Shown here piece after piece: positions 1 through 11,286 of a stretch of DNA of 64,000 nucleotides. This DNA is from Progne subis subis (Eukaryota; Chordata; Aves; Passeriformes; Hirundinidae), in assembly GCA_022316685.1 (NCBI GenBank), contig JAKJHU010000068.1, positions 1,550,001-1,614,000 of the forward strand, written 5' to 3'. The position numbers were made by a program, and so were the translations under genes. Each line of letters starts with the position of its first letter. Positions within the stretch are counted from its first letter, which is position 1. The notes beneath the pieces are model-generated. The model had not been told where the DNA came from and made no database searches. It was given only the letters and a program-made list of their open reading frames with translations.

Positions 1-110
1 TGAATGCAACAGACATATTATGGAGAGATTCAAAGAGCAATATGAGAAACAAAAGAAACAATTAAATTTTTCTTGCAGATTTTCTGGGGGTTTTTTCTTA
101 GCTTTTTTTT

Positions 111-116
111 TTTAAT
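111..116 (-). terminator. Probable DDX21 polyadenylation signal (ATTAAA)
   Basis: ATTAAA on the minus strand lies about 157 nt past the DDX21 stop. It is the common variant signal, and no AATAAA is seen in the 272 bases available. The DDX21 3'UTR could also extend beyond the window. Confidence 0.4.
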
Positions 117-272
117 GAACAGAACCTTGTTTATGAGCAAAGTAGCACTGACAAAAAAAATAAATCTTAATGAAGTATTTTCCCCAATGGTACAAACACA
201 CAGAAACAGCCTAGGGTAATGCAATATAAAATACTTCAGTCCTATTCTTTTCTCACTTCTGGATTGTTGAAG

Positions 273-485
273 TTAATGTTCAAACGCTCTGCTGAAGCTC
301 CGTTTCTGGCCTCTGCTCCTGAATCTGTTTCTACCAGAGCCACCACGCCGACCGTTCCTGGAGCTTGACAAGCTTCGGCCATTGCCTCCACCACTGCCTC
401 CTCCTCCTCCTCGTACGGATTCTACCAGCTCCGGTAATTCAGTCGCCACACACAAACGCCAATGCTTTGAATCTTCCCACCTTGC
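273..485 (-). CDS. DDX21: DDX21 final coding exon (Gly/Arg-rich tail)
   Basis: It starts [20 protein letters not shown], runs through a Gly/Ser-rich then Arg-rich stretch, and ends [12 protein letters not shown] before TAA (273-275). The mammalian tail carries several FRGQR/PRGQR-type repeats; here only a degenerate FRSRGQKR is visible. Confidence 0.93.
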   Translation of the reverse strand, partial: ARWEDSKHWRLCVATELPELVESVRGGGGGSGGGNGRSLSSSRNGRRGGSGRNRFRSRGQKRSFSRAFEH

Positions 486-3400
486 CTAGAGGAGTGAAGC
501 CAGACACAGCAAGTTAAATTCTAGGAATACAAGTATAGGGTATGTATTATTAAATTTGCTCAACTGAAAAGGTAAAATCGTGAGCTGATACACGGGATTC
601 AAGCTTCTAATTGAAGGGATCATTAATTTTGGAATGGTAATACTAATGGCTACCAAGCAAAAATCTGAATTCACTTTACTGCGGAGAGAATTTTAGGTGA
701 AAATGGGAGGTGGGGAATAGAGAAAAGGGGAAGAAAGCTTGCTGCCTACAAAGGATGAATACAGCACCACTTTTCTCAGTGCAAAAGCTTCAAGTTATAC
801 ACTTTTGGTCACAGGGGAATGCCTTAGAAAAGAAGGACTGTGAGCTTGTTCTGTCCCTCAATTCCTTCCAAGCCATGCCTTTCGCCACTAGGAAAGGCAG
901 GATCAAGGCTACTGAACATTTTCAGTCTGACCCACTCCAGCCAGTTTCATCTTCAGCCTGCTGTACCCAGAATTTGCAATGAACATACCTCTATTTCCTT
1001 TTGGTCTGCCACAGGAACATCAAAGCACACACCCTGAAAAGAATGAATAATTTTAATGCATACAAGGTAAGTGCTTTAAATGACTGCAGCTAAAAACAAC
1101 AGAGCCCACAAATCTACACCTGACAGGCAGGTACTATCAGAAGTGACTGTCCTAAGAAATTCTGTTTTGCCATTAAGGCAGAGTACACATGCTTCATATC
1201 TTTGACCTGCACTGCTATCCCCATAGCCATGCAATATTCTACCTCCTGAGCATGTCAGCAGAGCCCTAAGCACTAAAATAACAGATTGAGGCCCATCATT
1301 AACAGTGCCTGGAAGAGAGAAAAAGACCAAACAGACCTGAAAACTGCTAAGAAAAGGCTTCAATCAGAAGAGCCCAGTATCAAAGAAACAAAACAAAATC
1401 TTACCATTTTACCCTTGAGGAAACACATTCTGTTCACCTTCCGATCAACATCATCACCCAACACCTCTCGCAGTCTTCGCCAGGCGTAGCTCATGTTGTT
1501 TATTTCTTCAGAGCAGCGTAGTATCATTGTAACAAATCCCTAAAAAAGAAAAGGGGCATGTTCCACTAGGGCAGAGCAATAAGCTTCAGCACATGTATCA
1601 GACTGGAGAAACCTGCCAATTTGCAGTTCATTAATTAAATCTTCAAGTAGGTACTGTTACAAGGCACCAAGTATCTTTACAGCCACTGTATTCTTGCTTT
1701 TAAGAAAATCAGTAATTTCTAGTGGCTTAAGTATAAGCTCTCCAATCAAATGGCCAGGAGACAATTCTCTATTCAAACACAGAGGTGTGTTGTCTCTTTC
1801 CAGTTTCAAGATAAGCATTGAGCCATACCCCCTTCCTTACCACATCTGAGTTCAGCAGTGAGCGCTGTTCAATGGAAGTAGCACCCGAAATATGGGCCAG
1901 AGCTGCAGCCAGAGCATTAACTGGTCCCTTTTCCTTTATTAGCAACTGAGCAGATTCTCTGAAATACTCAATAGCAGTCTGAGGAACAGAATCCAGGCAC
2001 CTAAGTAGTTAAAGCCAAAAGAATTAATGACTTGTACACCAGCAGGCTCTGGAACAGAAAAAAACCCCAGTAGTCCAAGCTTTCAACAGTGCTCAGAAAG
2101 TTCAAAGAGACAGTAAAGAATAATTCAAACAGCCCTTCTGAACTAGGAAGGCAGGAGGATACAACAGGGCCTGAGTCCCCCAACACACCTCATGGCATCT
2201 TTGCTGGAAGCCTTTATTATGTCTGTTGCAGTAGGAACACCAACAGCGCTTGAATGTAATGCCCTAAAAATTTAAAAGCCAAAAGACAAATAAAAATTGC
2301 AGACCATAAATAATTTCAATTCTAAAAAAGCAGTATTGAACTCCAACACAATGAGCATCATTTTTCTTCTTACTTTCACCTTTTAATTTCCAATTTTTCC
2401 TAGTAAAATTTGTAAGGTTAAGCTAACAGAAAAATGGGTAACACTTAGAAGGCATTTATGTACCAGTTCAGCTTAAATGATTCAGTGACTTTAAACTGAA
2501 GACAGAAACCATTTTGGTACATTTCTGCAGAAATGTCCTACAAATTCTAAATTACTAATTTTAGTCTGAGAGATTTGGATTTAAGTACAGATTACACAGC
2601 CTTAGTCTAAATGTAAAACTGCTTTATTTGCCAGGAATAAACCATCTCATCACAACCACATATTTAATTGTTGAAGAAACTACCATGTGGAGCACTGCAC
2701 AAAGTGCAAAAATGCAAGTAACAGTTCTCAGGAAAGCTGCACATATGCACATCACTGATCAGATAACCAGGGTGAACACTACAATGAAATACTGTGAGTT
2801 TTTTCTCTGATCCACAAGGACAACCTTACTGGCATTTGCTGAGAAAGTGTGGCCCTTAGAATCTGCATATGCTTAATGCTGCTCCACAGTAACTGGCACT
2901 GCACCCACCCTCCTTAATGCACCCAAATCTCCTCTGGGTGCTTTATACAAATTAAGTCTTGCAATTAGAAGAAAACTCTACCGCTTTTTGTTCCACGTGT
3001 CTTAATTGATATTCTTCCTTTCGCTGATAGAAGCAGATGCAGATGCCAGTGCGCCCAGCTCGACCCGTGCGCCCAGAACGATGGATATAGGACTCCACAT
3101 CCTTCAGAAACAGAGGGCCTTATCAGTTACCCAAGTCATTGTCATTTAATCAATTCATTGCATCCACGTAACTTGTAGAAGCCATTACAGTTAAGGCTGA
3201 ACAATGCACAGTAACTGCACCACAGAATTAAATTAAAAAATAGTTTCACTAATAGTGACCCAATACGCTTTTGCATAATCATCTAAAAATCATAGCTTGA
3301 AAAGCAGAGCCATGAGAATGAATCAGCTTTTCTTTATGCATCACCACACATTTGGAGTGTGGGTACCTCGACAACAATCCCATTCACCCTCCTGCACATC

Positions 3401-6400
3401 CACTTAAGCATGGCTACTAGCGGTATTAATAGGGTATTCACGGAAAGACTGCATTGTTTCTTTTAAACACTCTTAACTTCAATGTTCTCACTGTGGTCCA
3501 TAGCTCCGGTTCACCCCCATTCAAGAGAATCATTCTTCCTGTTGCTCCCAGCCTTGCCACTACCACACCCAGCCTCCAAGGGAGGGCTTTGAACAGCCTC
3601 ATAAGAAAACGTTTTAAGGAAATAAACCTTCAACATACTAGGGACTGACACACTCCCCAAAAATCCTCTACGAAACTACTTCTACGTATCTGGACGTTTC
3701 TCTCCCTTAAGCACAATGCTGATGAACTCTGTGTTATCAATACCAACAGCTGTTAGTGTACACTACTTGAAAACAAGACTACAAATTATTACAAGACATC
3801 CAACATAACAGTCTCCTACCTTTGGTGGTGAGCTTTGTACAACCAGGTCAACTTCTGGGATATCTAAACCACGGGCAGCTACATTGGTTGCAACCAGAAC
3901 TTTAAATGAACCATTTCTAAAACCCTTCAGTGTGATCTCTCTTTGCTTCTGAGGAATGTCACCATGCAACGACTGGCAATCCTGAAAAACAGTATTATTT
4001 TAGAACCATACCAAAACCCAAGACAGTGCTAAATTTTGTGGTCAGTTTTGGGTACAACATCTTGGTGTTTGATAGGTACTGTGTGGCAAGATACAGAATT
4101 ACCCGAGTTTATATTTTAGCTGTCTCACAATACGTACTCAGTAATTCTTATTCATATACTTCCAAGGCCTTTAACAATGGCATGAAAACAGAACTGCAAT
4201 GTGTGTCTCAGCTCTACGTCTAATTACTGTGACATATGAAAACTCTGCTCTAATTTGCCATCCACACCACCTATGCAATGCTCGGCTGTTCCAAAATAGT
4301 AATCCACAATTTTTGTTTCATGTCCACGAGAAAGAGTAAAATCCCATCTGACCACACACACAAGCCTGCCCTGTGCACTTGGAGACACTCTCTTTAAAAC
4401 TTACTCAGCATAGGTCTGGTATCAACACAGTGTTGATACACACCTGACAGGTTTTGTTACTCAATACAAATGATAAAATACCTGTTTGATTGAAGCATTC
4501 AGAGCCAGCTCATGTGCCTCCTTTTTGGTCTCACAGAAGACAATGGTCCTCCCTTGGCTGCCACTGTAGACCTGAATGACATCTCCAATAACTGCAGCTC
4601 TCTGAGACCAGTGACACTCTATTGCCAAATGCTATGGAAAAAAATTCCAGTGATTGGCTTACGTAAAGTTAAGATTCTTTTAAAATACATTTGGAACTGT
4701 TAAATACAGAAATAGTAAAGAGTTGTACTGATGTACAACTGATGGGGAAAATGTGCTAACTCACAATCCTGGAACATAAAAAATCCCTAAGGCTCTTGTT
4801 TATTCCCACCACAATTAGTCTTATGTTCAGCAAAATAATTACAGTAAGAGAAAAGTCAGGCCTCCAGCATGTATGTATGATATTCCTTGCTATGGTATTC
4901 ACTGCACAGCAAGCAAAAGCCTACTGAGGTGAGATACAACCAGAAGTTTGAAAAAAAGTAGCTTGTATCCAGAATACCAGAAACCAGCTGGGATGTCCAT
5001 GGAGAATTAAAAGCAGCAGGATGATGTTAACATGTGCCTTTTGCTTACAACTTGGATAAATTCAGGCACGGCTTTTCTCTGAAAACCCAAAAAATTGACA
5101 AGAGAATCTTCTCTCTACCTGTGATGTGAGAGGAGAGATCCTAAACCCAAAACCAGCTTGACTAGCTGTAACGTGCCTTATTACTTAGAAAAAAAATCCC
5201 AAAACAACTTCCAACATCACTGTGATAATGCACCTCAGGAAGAGATGACCTTTCGTAGCATTAAAAAAAAAAAACAAAAAGGGAAAAAGCCTGAAAATAT
5301 TTCACATGAGATTACTCACTTCTACTGTTGTAGCAGCCTTCTGAGTTCTTTTCCCAATAAGGTCAACCTGTTCATATCTAGACTTCATGTACTTCTTAGC
5401 CACATCATACACCCAGTGTGGGCAAGTTGCAGAAAACAGCAGGGTTTGGGGATTGTCTTCAGAATCTTAACAAAAAAACACAACAATGCTTCACAAACTT
5501 CAAACATTTCACCTAACGGATATACACAAGTTGATTAGGTGGGAGATTAAAAATGAGGTTAAATATCAGTAGCTAACGTAAAGAAGCCAATGGAGCTTTT
5601 TAAATTTATGCATTATCGGCACCTGGAGTAAAAAATATTCCAGAAAGTCTAAGTAATTTAAGATTATTAAGAAATTACTATGGCCAAAAAGTCCAGTCTG
5701 TTTTCAAGCAGTGAAAAAGGTAAAAAGCTAATTCCTTTTAATCTGAAGAAGTCCAAGCACAGTTTAATGACAGGCACCAAAGACAGTTATTTACACACCT
5801 AGGTACTGGACTTCAAGCTTTGCAAAGGTTCTGTCAATGATTCCCACATATTCACAATATATAATATTCAGTCATTTCTAAACAAAGTCACCTTACACCT
5901 GAATTGTAGCAAACTAAATTATTACTTAAATTTCCTACTGTTCGTTTAAATATTGAGATTACCCTTCTTGTATGCAACTCGTAAAATGTCTTCCACTTGC
6001 TCAGCAAATCCCATGTCCAGCATCTGGTCAACTTCATCAAGCACGACGTGTTTCACCTTGGTAAGGTCCAGCTTGCCATTCTGCAGGTGGTCTTTGATTC
6101 GACCAGGTGTCCCAACCAAGATGTCAATGCCACTTCTCATGAGGTCAACTGGCCAACAGGGAACACAAGAGAGAGAGGTGAACTAGGGAGCACTCTCTAC
6201 AGCAGTAACACATGGTAATAATGAAACAGCTTCTTAAACCATCCCTAAATACTCTCCTTAAGGCAGAAAATCCACTGCTCTTCCTGAAGGAGAAAAAAAA
6301 AAACAAACTTACCTCCCTTCCCTCTCCCTGTGATTTAAAGTAGCAAGTATGAGCTTCTTTCAGTGTTCTTTAGAAATAGTCAGCTCTTCCCAAATTATCT

Positions 6401-9400
6401 ACTTTAACTGGAAATTTTAAATAATTTATTCATTTAACTATCCAAATTACTGAAATCAATTCCTTTCTGAGGTTCGGCAGTCAAAAAAAATATTCCCTAA
6501 TGTCTCAAGATGTATCACAATGAAAGAGCTCGTTCTCATCCCTTGTTTACAACCACCAAGACAGTCAATTATGCTGTCACGATTTCTTCTCCACTTTACA
6601 AATCCTCTATCCTGCCTCACATGAAAAAAGACATACCCAGTGACAGCTGTAAGACTAACCTTTTTTAAAGAAAATGGGTTTACAAGAACCTAAACTCAGA
6701 TACAGGCTATACACACAGTTTCGCTTTAATTTAAGGTACATGAGTAGATAAGTAACACCAAGAATATAACTGAGAGCCACAGCTAATTATCTCCATAAAA
6801 AGATGCATTTTGAACTGCTGAATTTCCCATTAATAGTCTCCAGCTCCTGAGCTGTGTGTGTTTCAAAAGACCCAGCTGCATTTCTTAAATATGGCAGTCA
6901 ATCAATATTTCAATTATTAGTCCTAGGAGTCACTAACCTTGTCCATTATAGGGAGTTCCTCCATAAAAACAAGCCACTGTCAGCTTCCTTGTGATGTCCT
7001 TGAAATCTTTGGCAACCTGATTTGCCAGCTCTCTTGTTGGACAAAGAACTAGAACCTGCACAGAAGAAAGACAAAGCAGATGTTTTCTCAGCATAGCTTC
7101 TGCCAAGAAGCCACTGGACTTCTGATCATTAGTTTAGGTCTGACCCTTCATAAAATTAAAAAAAAAAAAATCTGTTTTAAATAATTGCCCAAGCAAAGGC
7201 TGGAGAAACACACTGCTCAAGTCTCTTGTCAAATCATTAAACTCCTTCAACATATACTCATTTAGGACCGGCTAACTTCTTTTTGAACAGGATAGGAGAG
7301 GCTTACATCTTATTTAACATTAGCTCCTGAACAGACCATCTGCAAGTTCTCTTCTACATGTCCATACGCCGTTTGAATACAAGACTGAAGGCCGTGGGTA
7401 ACAAAAGGCTTTTGCACCTGCTCAGTACTGCTACACAGTCCTGTGAGGTGTCACGAAGAGCTGTCAGCTTCTCTCAGCTTCCCTGTGGCTCAGGGAAACA
7501 TATGCTCAGTCTGCAGAGCTGCTGTGCTAATCCATATCCTGCAGAGGCCAGCGAGGAAGCATCCTCTCTTCCAAGCTGCAGCCCTCCCTGCAGGCAGGTA
7601 ACTAACTGCGTTTAAAACGTGATGGAAGCGCTGCTCTCCAACCTGCTGCCAGTTGCTTCACTAAAGCAACCTCAACATCCTCATCCTGTTACCTCTTTCA
7701 ACATCAAAACCTGTCCCCAAAAATGCAAGCAGTAGTGTATTATGGTAGAGTGAGGTCTGGAATCTTTTATAAGGTTTATGGCTCCCTTGAAGAAAGCTCT
7801 TCCTTCTCCAAAAGACTGTGCCAAATCTAGAGACAGCGTTCTCAGTCAGGCAAGCAGCGTGGTGGGCTCATGCGTGCAAAACTGCTAGTATGAGTTTTGG
7901 AAGGCACTTCAGCTGATCTGTGAGATGGATGACAAGATGAAACAAACTGACAAAAATTATTAATGAGGGCACACTCAGCTTTGGCCTATCTGTTTTTCTG
8001 GAGGCGTCGTAAGAATTCAGTGAAAAACCACACACGGTATTCCTTAGCAGAATGAACACAGCTCATAACTTATCTGCATTCTCTGAAGCAGAAGCTTCAA
8101 CATTTGGTGGTGTTCCTAGTGAAAACTATATCTATTTTTAAAACCTCCCGCAGTTTACATGTTTTAGAAAGAAACATGTTTGAGCAGAAAGGTTTTATCA
8201 AGCTGTCAAGTTACAACTAGTAACTGTTAACAATCTGTAAGCAATTTAAGAGAAAAACAAGCATCTAATAGCCACTGGCCCTGAACTGGTAACTTGACTG
8301 AGCAAAATTAAATAGGAACACGCTGACCACCTGTAGTTTTGGTCTCCCTGTGGCAGAAAAAGGATAGAGCTCTTGCGCTCTTTGCTCTTCATCAGAGGCT
8401 GGGAGGCAGGACAAGATGCAGGCAAAGCCCAGTGAACACAGCTTTCAAATCAGCTTTAATGTGGATTAACTTACCCCTGCACAGACCTGAACAGCTTCTC
8501 CAGTAGCTGAAAACCTGAATCATTTCGATGTAAGACCAAACAAAATCATTTTTCCAGCCAGGCACAGTTACCTTTGGTGGACGGCCTCTTCTTCTTTCCT
8601 GTGACTCTCCCTGAAGCTTTTCAATTAAGGGAATAGCAAAAGAGAATGTTTTCCCTGTTCCAGTTCGTGCTTGAGCAATGACATCTTTGCCAGAATACAC
8701 TGGGTTGAAGGTCTTCACTTGCACAGGGAACAGGTACGTCACTCCTCGAGCTGTGACAATTTCAAGAGATTTCCTTAATACGGTCATTTTACAAGTGTTC
8801 TTTCATAGTATTCAGTGGGAGTCATTCCAAGAACTTCCATCAACTCTAAAGTCAGTCGGGACTCTACCATCACCTCGAGTGATTTATCTGATCAGATGAG
8901 TCATCTGCAAAGAGTGCCCTGGGACTGTCCATTTTACTCTCCCACTTCACACCACCAGGACAGAGGAAGTTATTAGCCTTTATCAAAGACTGTCAGTACT
9001 ATGCCTTGATTTATGCAATACTCCTCATCTATCCGTGAAAACCTCTTCCTTTCAAATAATACGTATCTCAAAACCCCTTATGTTCTTCTTTTAATTCGTA
9101 CTAATTAATGTATAAACAGACGTCAAAGGTACTAAATATAATTGGTTTTCATTTATTCACACCAAAATAACCTTTAATTGAAAACTTCTCACACATCTTT
9201 TTTTTCTTTTTTTCGTTCGGCTCATGTCATTTAGAATTTTGCTGCAAAGGCTGAACAAAGGACAACGCTGCAAACAGGAAAGTCTGTGTTCAAAGGTGTA
9301 TTCAGAGCAGGCAGTCAATGTCCTCTGCACAGCAGCTCTGTACAGGCACAAGCAGAGCACACCTCAAAGCTTATTGGTCCAGGATGCTGAGCACAAAAAC

Positions 9401-11056
9401 ATGACAGATTGCTGCCATTCTGTGGTCACACCTTGCCAAGAAACTTACCTTGAAGAAGCTGCACAGTTTCTTTGGAAATAGAAAAATTGGAGAAAGCACC
9501 CTCTTTCTGCTCTCCAGTCAACTCCTGTTAGGGAAATAGTAACTCAGTTAAGATTTCACAGGACTATCACACAACTGTCAGTAAATTCAAGGTAATTCAA
9601 GTAAATTCAGCATAGACACTGGTGTCATACTCTCCAGTGACAGTGTCACAGCTGCAGCTAAAGAGCCTTCTTTGTTTTACCATCATATTTCAAACTTGGA
9701 CAAGGTAGCAAAAGTGATCTGTAGGTTATGGCTGTTTCATATCTAACAGCACAGTAAATGCAAAACAAACCAAAACTGAAAACTCTTAATTAGAATCACA
9801 GAATATCATGACTTGGAAGGCATCCGCAAGGAACACCAAGTCCAACTCCTGGCTCTGTGCAGGACAAGCCCAAAAATCCCATACGCCTCATGATGCTGAA
9901 TCATATTAAAGCTCCATCTCAGTGCAACTTGTCTGTCCAGCAACAGCTACCGCAGCACCAGACTACTCAAGAAGCCACGATGCACTGATACAGCACTTTC
10001 ATAATTCAAAATTCTTGCAAATTCATGGCAGACTGAACCATTCAAGAACTTTATATCTTGAAAATTTAATGCACTTTCGAATGATTAGGAAGGGAATACA
10101 ACCCCTTCTAAGTTTGGCCTGTTACAACGCAGGAGTTAAAAGCTACAACACACCACTATAACTGTGAAAAATACCAAAACCAGTCATTAGCTTTACCTGG
10201 TCCTGCTCGCTCTCACTTTCGCTCTCACTTGACGTTTCACTAGAACTACTCTGTCGGCTTCTGCGGGAGGATTTGCTGCTAAGAGAGGACAATCTCGATT
10301 TCTCTAGGCTTTCCTCTTTCGTATGACCGTTCTGTTTACTGACACTCTTGGATTTCTTGGGTTTCGGGGCATAACGCTCCTCATCCGATTCCTCGCTTTC
10401 ATCTGTCTGAGTCTTCCCCCTCTGAAACTTGTCCCGGCGTTTAGATTTCTTCTCCTTTTTCTCCTTCTGGCAAGGCACAGAGCAAATGAAAATACACGCT
10501 CGTGGATCCAAGCGACACGGAACAGAGAAGAGGGCGGAGAACAGTTAAAGCTTGAAGCGCACGTTCTAGTTACTGACGGGGGCGGTGGCTGACACAAGGC
10601 AACAGATCTCTGCCGGCCGCCGCCGCTCAGGAGACACGTTACCGACCACGAGACAACCGGGACTCGGTTTTCGGGGCTCTCCCCGCTCCGGGTGCCGGGG
10701 AAAGCGCCTCCCGGGCTCCCGGCCGCTTCCGGCAGGCCCAGCACGTCCGGCGGGGCCGCCCCGACACGCGGCGAGGCCGCGGCCCGGCCTGCTCGCGCAC
10801 GTGGCCGCCCGGCCCGGGCCGCCCCGCGGCCCCGCCGCGCACGCCTCGCCCGGCCCTCGCCCGGGCGGCCGCGATCCGAGGCCGGAGTCGCCGGGCACCA
10901 GCCCGAGCGCGCAGGCGAGGCCAGGCCGTACCCGGAGCCCTTCCCTGGTACCTTGTGCCGCCGGCGGCCGCTCTCCGGGCCCGCCTCGGTGTCCATGGAG
11001 CAGTCAGAGCCCGACTCGGCCCCGCTGCTGGCGCTGCACCGGGTGGCCTCGGGCAT
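273..11056 (-). CDS. DDX21: DDX21 nucleolar RNA helicase (15 coding exons, one apparent frameshift)
   Basis: ATP-dependent DExD-box RNA helicase (Gu-alpha) that works in the nucleolus and nucleoplasm on rRNA transcription and processing. The spliced coding sequence is 2140 nt. Dropping one surplus base near 2245 gives 712 codons plus stop (human about 783). Seen in order: Lys/Glu/Ser-rich N terminus (1-135), motif I ARTGTGKT (178-185), PTRELA (216-221), DEVD (287-290, the Gu-family version of DEAD), SAT (323-325), the motif [21 protein letters not shown] (471-480), the GUCT domain, then a Gly/Ser/Arg-rich tail ending [12 protein letters not shown]. The tail and [14 protein letters not shown] point to DDX21 rather than the paralogue DDX50. 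The start ATG (11054-11056) has G at -3. STOX1 lies just upstream on the same strand. Confidence 0.95.
989..1033 (-). CDS. DDX21: DDX21 coding exon 14 (45-nt exon)
   Basis: It encodes [15 protein letters not shown], the end of the GUCT domain. It is recognised from the family GVCFDVPT block and its CAG/GTATGT borders. Confidence 0.88.
1405..1539 (-). CDS. DDX21: DDX21 coding exon 13 (GUCT domain)
   Basis: It encodes [20 protein letters not shown] onward to MCFLKGKM, the GUCT core. Both splice sites are canonical and the exon is 45 codons in phase 0. Confidence 0.93.
1841..2000 (-). CDS. DDX21: DDX21 coding exon 12 (GUCT domain)
   Basis: It encodes the [13 protein letters not shown] block and [20 protein letters not shown], the signature start of the GUCT (Gu C-terminal) domain shared by DDX21 and DDX50. 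Confidence 0.93.
2189..2263 (-). CDS. DDX21: DDX21 coding exon 11, one base too long
   Basis: It begins GITFKR and ends [18 protein letters not shown], but these two halves lie in different frames. The exon is 75 nt, whereas the flanking exons (phase 0 in, phase 2 out) require 74. The surplus base is at about 2245, between the codons for KR and VG. Read as given, translation meets a TGA in the next exon and the GUCT domain is lost. Confidence 0.85.
2982..3101 (-). CDS. DDX21: DDX21 coding exon 10 (motif VI)
   Basis: It encodes [19 protein letters not shown] with the arginine-finger motif VI, ending EQKA in phase 0. The donor GTAGAG is weak but is the only GT that keeps the family sequence. 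Confidence 0.93.
3820..3981 (-). CDS. DDX21: DDX21 coding exon 9 (motif V)
   Basis: It encodes [18 protein letters not shown], then [18 protein letters not shown] (motifs Va/Vb), ending QSSPPK. The DIPQKQRE string is the DDX21 version, whereas DDX50 has DIAQSQRE. Confidence 0.95.
4482..4631 (-). CDS. DDX21: DDX21 coding exon 8 (motif IV)
   Basis: It encodes [18 protein letters not shown] to SIKQ, containing the motif IV block [11 protein letters not shown] at the start of the second RecA-like domain. Confidence 0.94.
5320..5465 (-). CDS. DDX21: DDX21 coding exon 7 (motif III)
   Basis: It encodes [19 protein letters not shown] onward, with motif III SAT coupling ATP hydrolysis to unwinding. 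The donor is GTGAGT. Confidence 0.94.
5963..6148 (-). CDS. DDX21: DDX21 coding exon 6 (TPGR and DEVD motifs)
   Basis: Residues 250-312 with [12 protein letters not shown] (motif Ib) and [12 protein letters not shown] (motif II, Walker B). DEVD in place of DEAD is normal for DDX21/DDX50. Confidence 0.95.
6938..7055 (-). CDS. DDX21: DDX21 coding exon 5 (motif Ia)
   Basis: It encodes [18 protein letters not shown] through [12 protein letters not shown], carrying motif Ia PTRELA and the conserved GG. Phase 0 in, phase 1 out. Confidence 0.93.
7056..8571 (-). other. DDX21 intron 4
   Basis: This is the longest DDX21 intron (1.5 kb). I saw no conserved exon, snoRNA box pair or recognisable transposon in it. 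Open frames here show no family resemblance. Confidence 0.6.
8572..8750 (-). CDS. DDX21: DDX21 coding exon 4 (Q-motif region, motif I)
   Basis: Residues 151-210 with FPVQ of the Q-motif region and the ATP-binding ARTGTGKT. The acceptor TTGTCACAG (8751-8752) was chosen because it joins the previous exon in phase to give [10 protein letters not shown]. The open frame runs on upstream but is intronic there. Confidence 0.93.
9449..9524 (-). CDS. DDX21: DDX21 coding exon 3
   Basis: Residues 126-150, containing [16 protein letters not shown], the conserved block just before the helicase core. Splice sites are CAG/GTAAGT and the exon ends in phase 1. Confidence 0.92.
9794..9935 (-). mobile_element. 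CR1 LINE 3'-end fragment
   Basis: On the plus strand it reads AATCACAGAATATCATGACT, then TTGGAAGGC, AAGGAACACCAAGTCCAACT and GTGCAGGACAAGCCC. This is the diverged reverse complement of the avian CR1 3' end, so the element points along the minus strand. It lies in the DDX21 intron between coding exons 2 and 3. Boundaries are approximate. Confidence 0.7.
10197..10466 (-). CDS. DDX21: DDX21 coding exon 2 (charged N-terminal region)
   Basis: Residues 36-125: basic KEKKEKKSK cluster, then APKPKKSK and a Ser/Glu-rich end. Mammalian DDX21 has several Lys-rich repeats of the PKxKK type in this region. Here only one clear copy remains, which explains much of the shorter length. Confidence 0.9.
10952..11056 (-). 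CDS. DDX21: DDX21 coding exon 1
   Basis: It encodes residues 1-35, from MPEATRC to RRRHK, an acidic/serine-rich start unlike the mammalian N terminus. The donor is GTACCAG and the exon ends in phase 0. It sits inside the promoter CpG island. Confidence 0.8.
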
Positions 11057-11149
11057 CTCCGCTCGCCGCCGCCGCTCCGCCACGCCGCGCTCCGCACCAG
11101 CCGCGCGCCCGCCGCGCGTCACGCTCCGAGCGGCCGAGGCGACCAGCGG

Positions 11150-11154
11150 CCAAT
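11150..11154 (+). promoter_or_regulatory. CCAAT box (proximal)
   Basis: CCAAT on the plus strand in context GGCCAATGG, an NF-Y-type site about 95 bp upstream of the DDX21 ATG. A second copy lies 52 bp further upstream. Confidence 0.5.
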
Positions 11155-11175
11155 GGACGGGGGATCCGGCCGCCC

Positions 11176-11185
11176 GGGGGCGGGG
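11176..11185. promoter_or_regulatory. GC box (Sp1/KLF-type)
   Basis: GGGGGCGGGG lies between the two CCAAT boxes, a typical arrangement in housekeeping promoters. Confidence 0.5.
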
Positions 11186-11201
11186 CCACGGCGTCCAACA
11201 G

Positions 11202-11206
11202 CCAAT
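11202..11206 (+). promoter_or_regulatory. CCAAT box (distal)
   Basis: CCAAT in context AGCCAATCG, which matches the preferred NF-Y flanks better than the proximal copy. Confidence 0.55.
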
Positions 11207-11229
11207 CGCCTGCGGCCGCCGGCGCGGGA

Positions 11230-11250
11230 CCACAACTCCCGGCGTGCCCC
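11230..11250 (+). promoter_or_regulatory. ZNF143/SBS-like element, copy 1
   Basis: CACAACTCCCGGCGTGCCCC resembles the ACTACAATTCCCAGCATGC consensus of ZNF143-bound promoters, with the AACTCCC core and the following GC-rich half. Confidence 0.5.
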
Positions 11251-11265
11251 GGGACAACGCGAGGA

Positions 11266-11286
11266 CTTTAACTCCCGGCGCGCCCC
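11266..11286 (+). promoter_or_regulatory. ZNF143/SBS-like element, copy 2
   Basis: CTTTAACTCCCGGCGCGCCC repeats the core of copy 1 about 36 bp away in the same orientation. Paired sites are known in ribosome- and nucleolus-related promoters. Confidence 0.45.

Noticed and set aside
2240..2250. Programmed ribosomal frameshifting in DDX21 or STOX1
   Set aside because: No slippery site with a downstream pseudoknot was seen, and such frameshifting is not known for these nuclear genes. Consensus errors or mutations are simpler.
8751..8787. Upstream ATG (MTVLRKSLE) as a DDX21 exon start
   Set aside because: It lies in the intron. The CAG acceptor at 8751-8752 joins the previous exon in phase and restores the family sequence.
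273..11056. Identity as DDX50, which synteny with human would predict next to STOX1
   Set aside because: Residues in the core and the C-terminal GQKRSFS tail match DDX21 better; recalled DDX50 has SQRE and a different tail.
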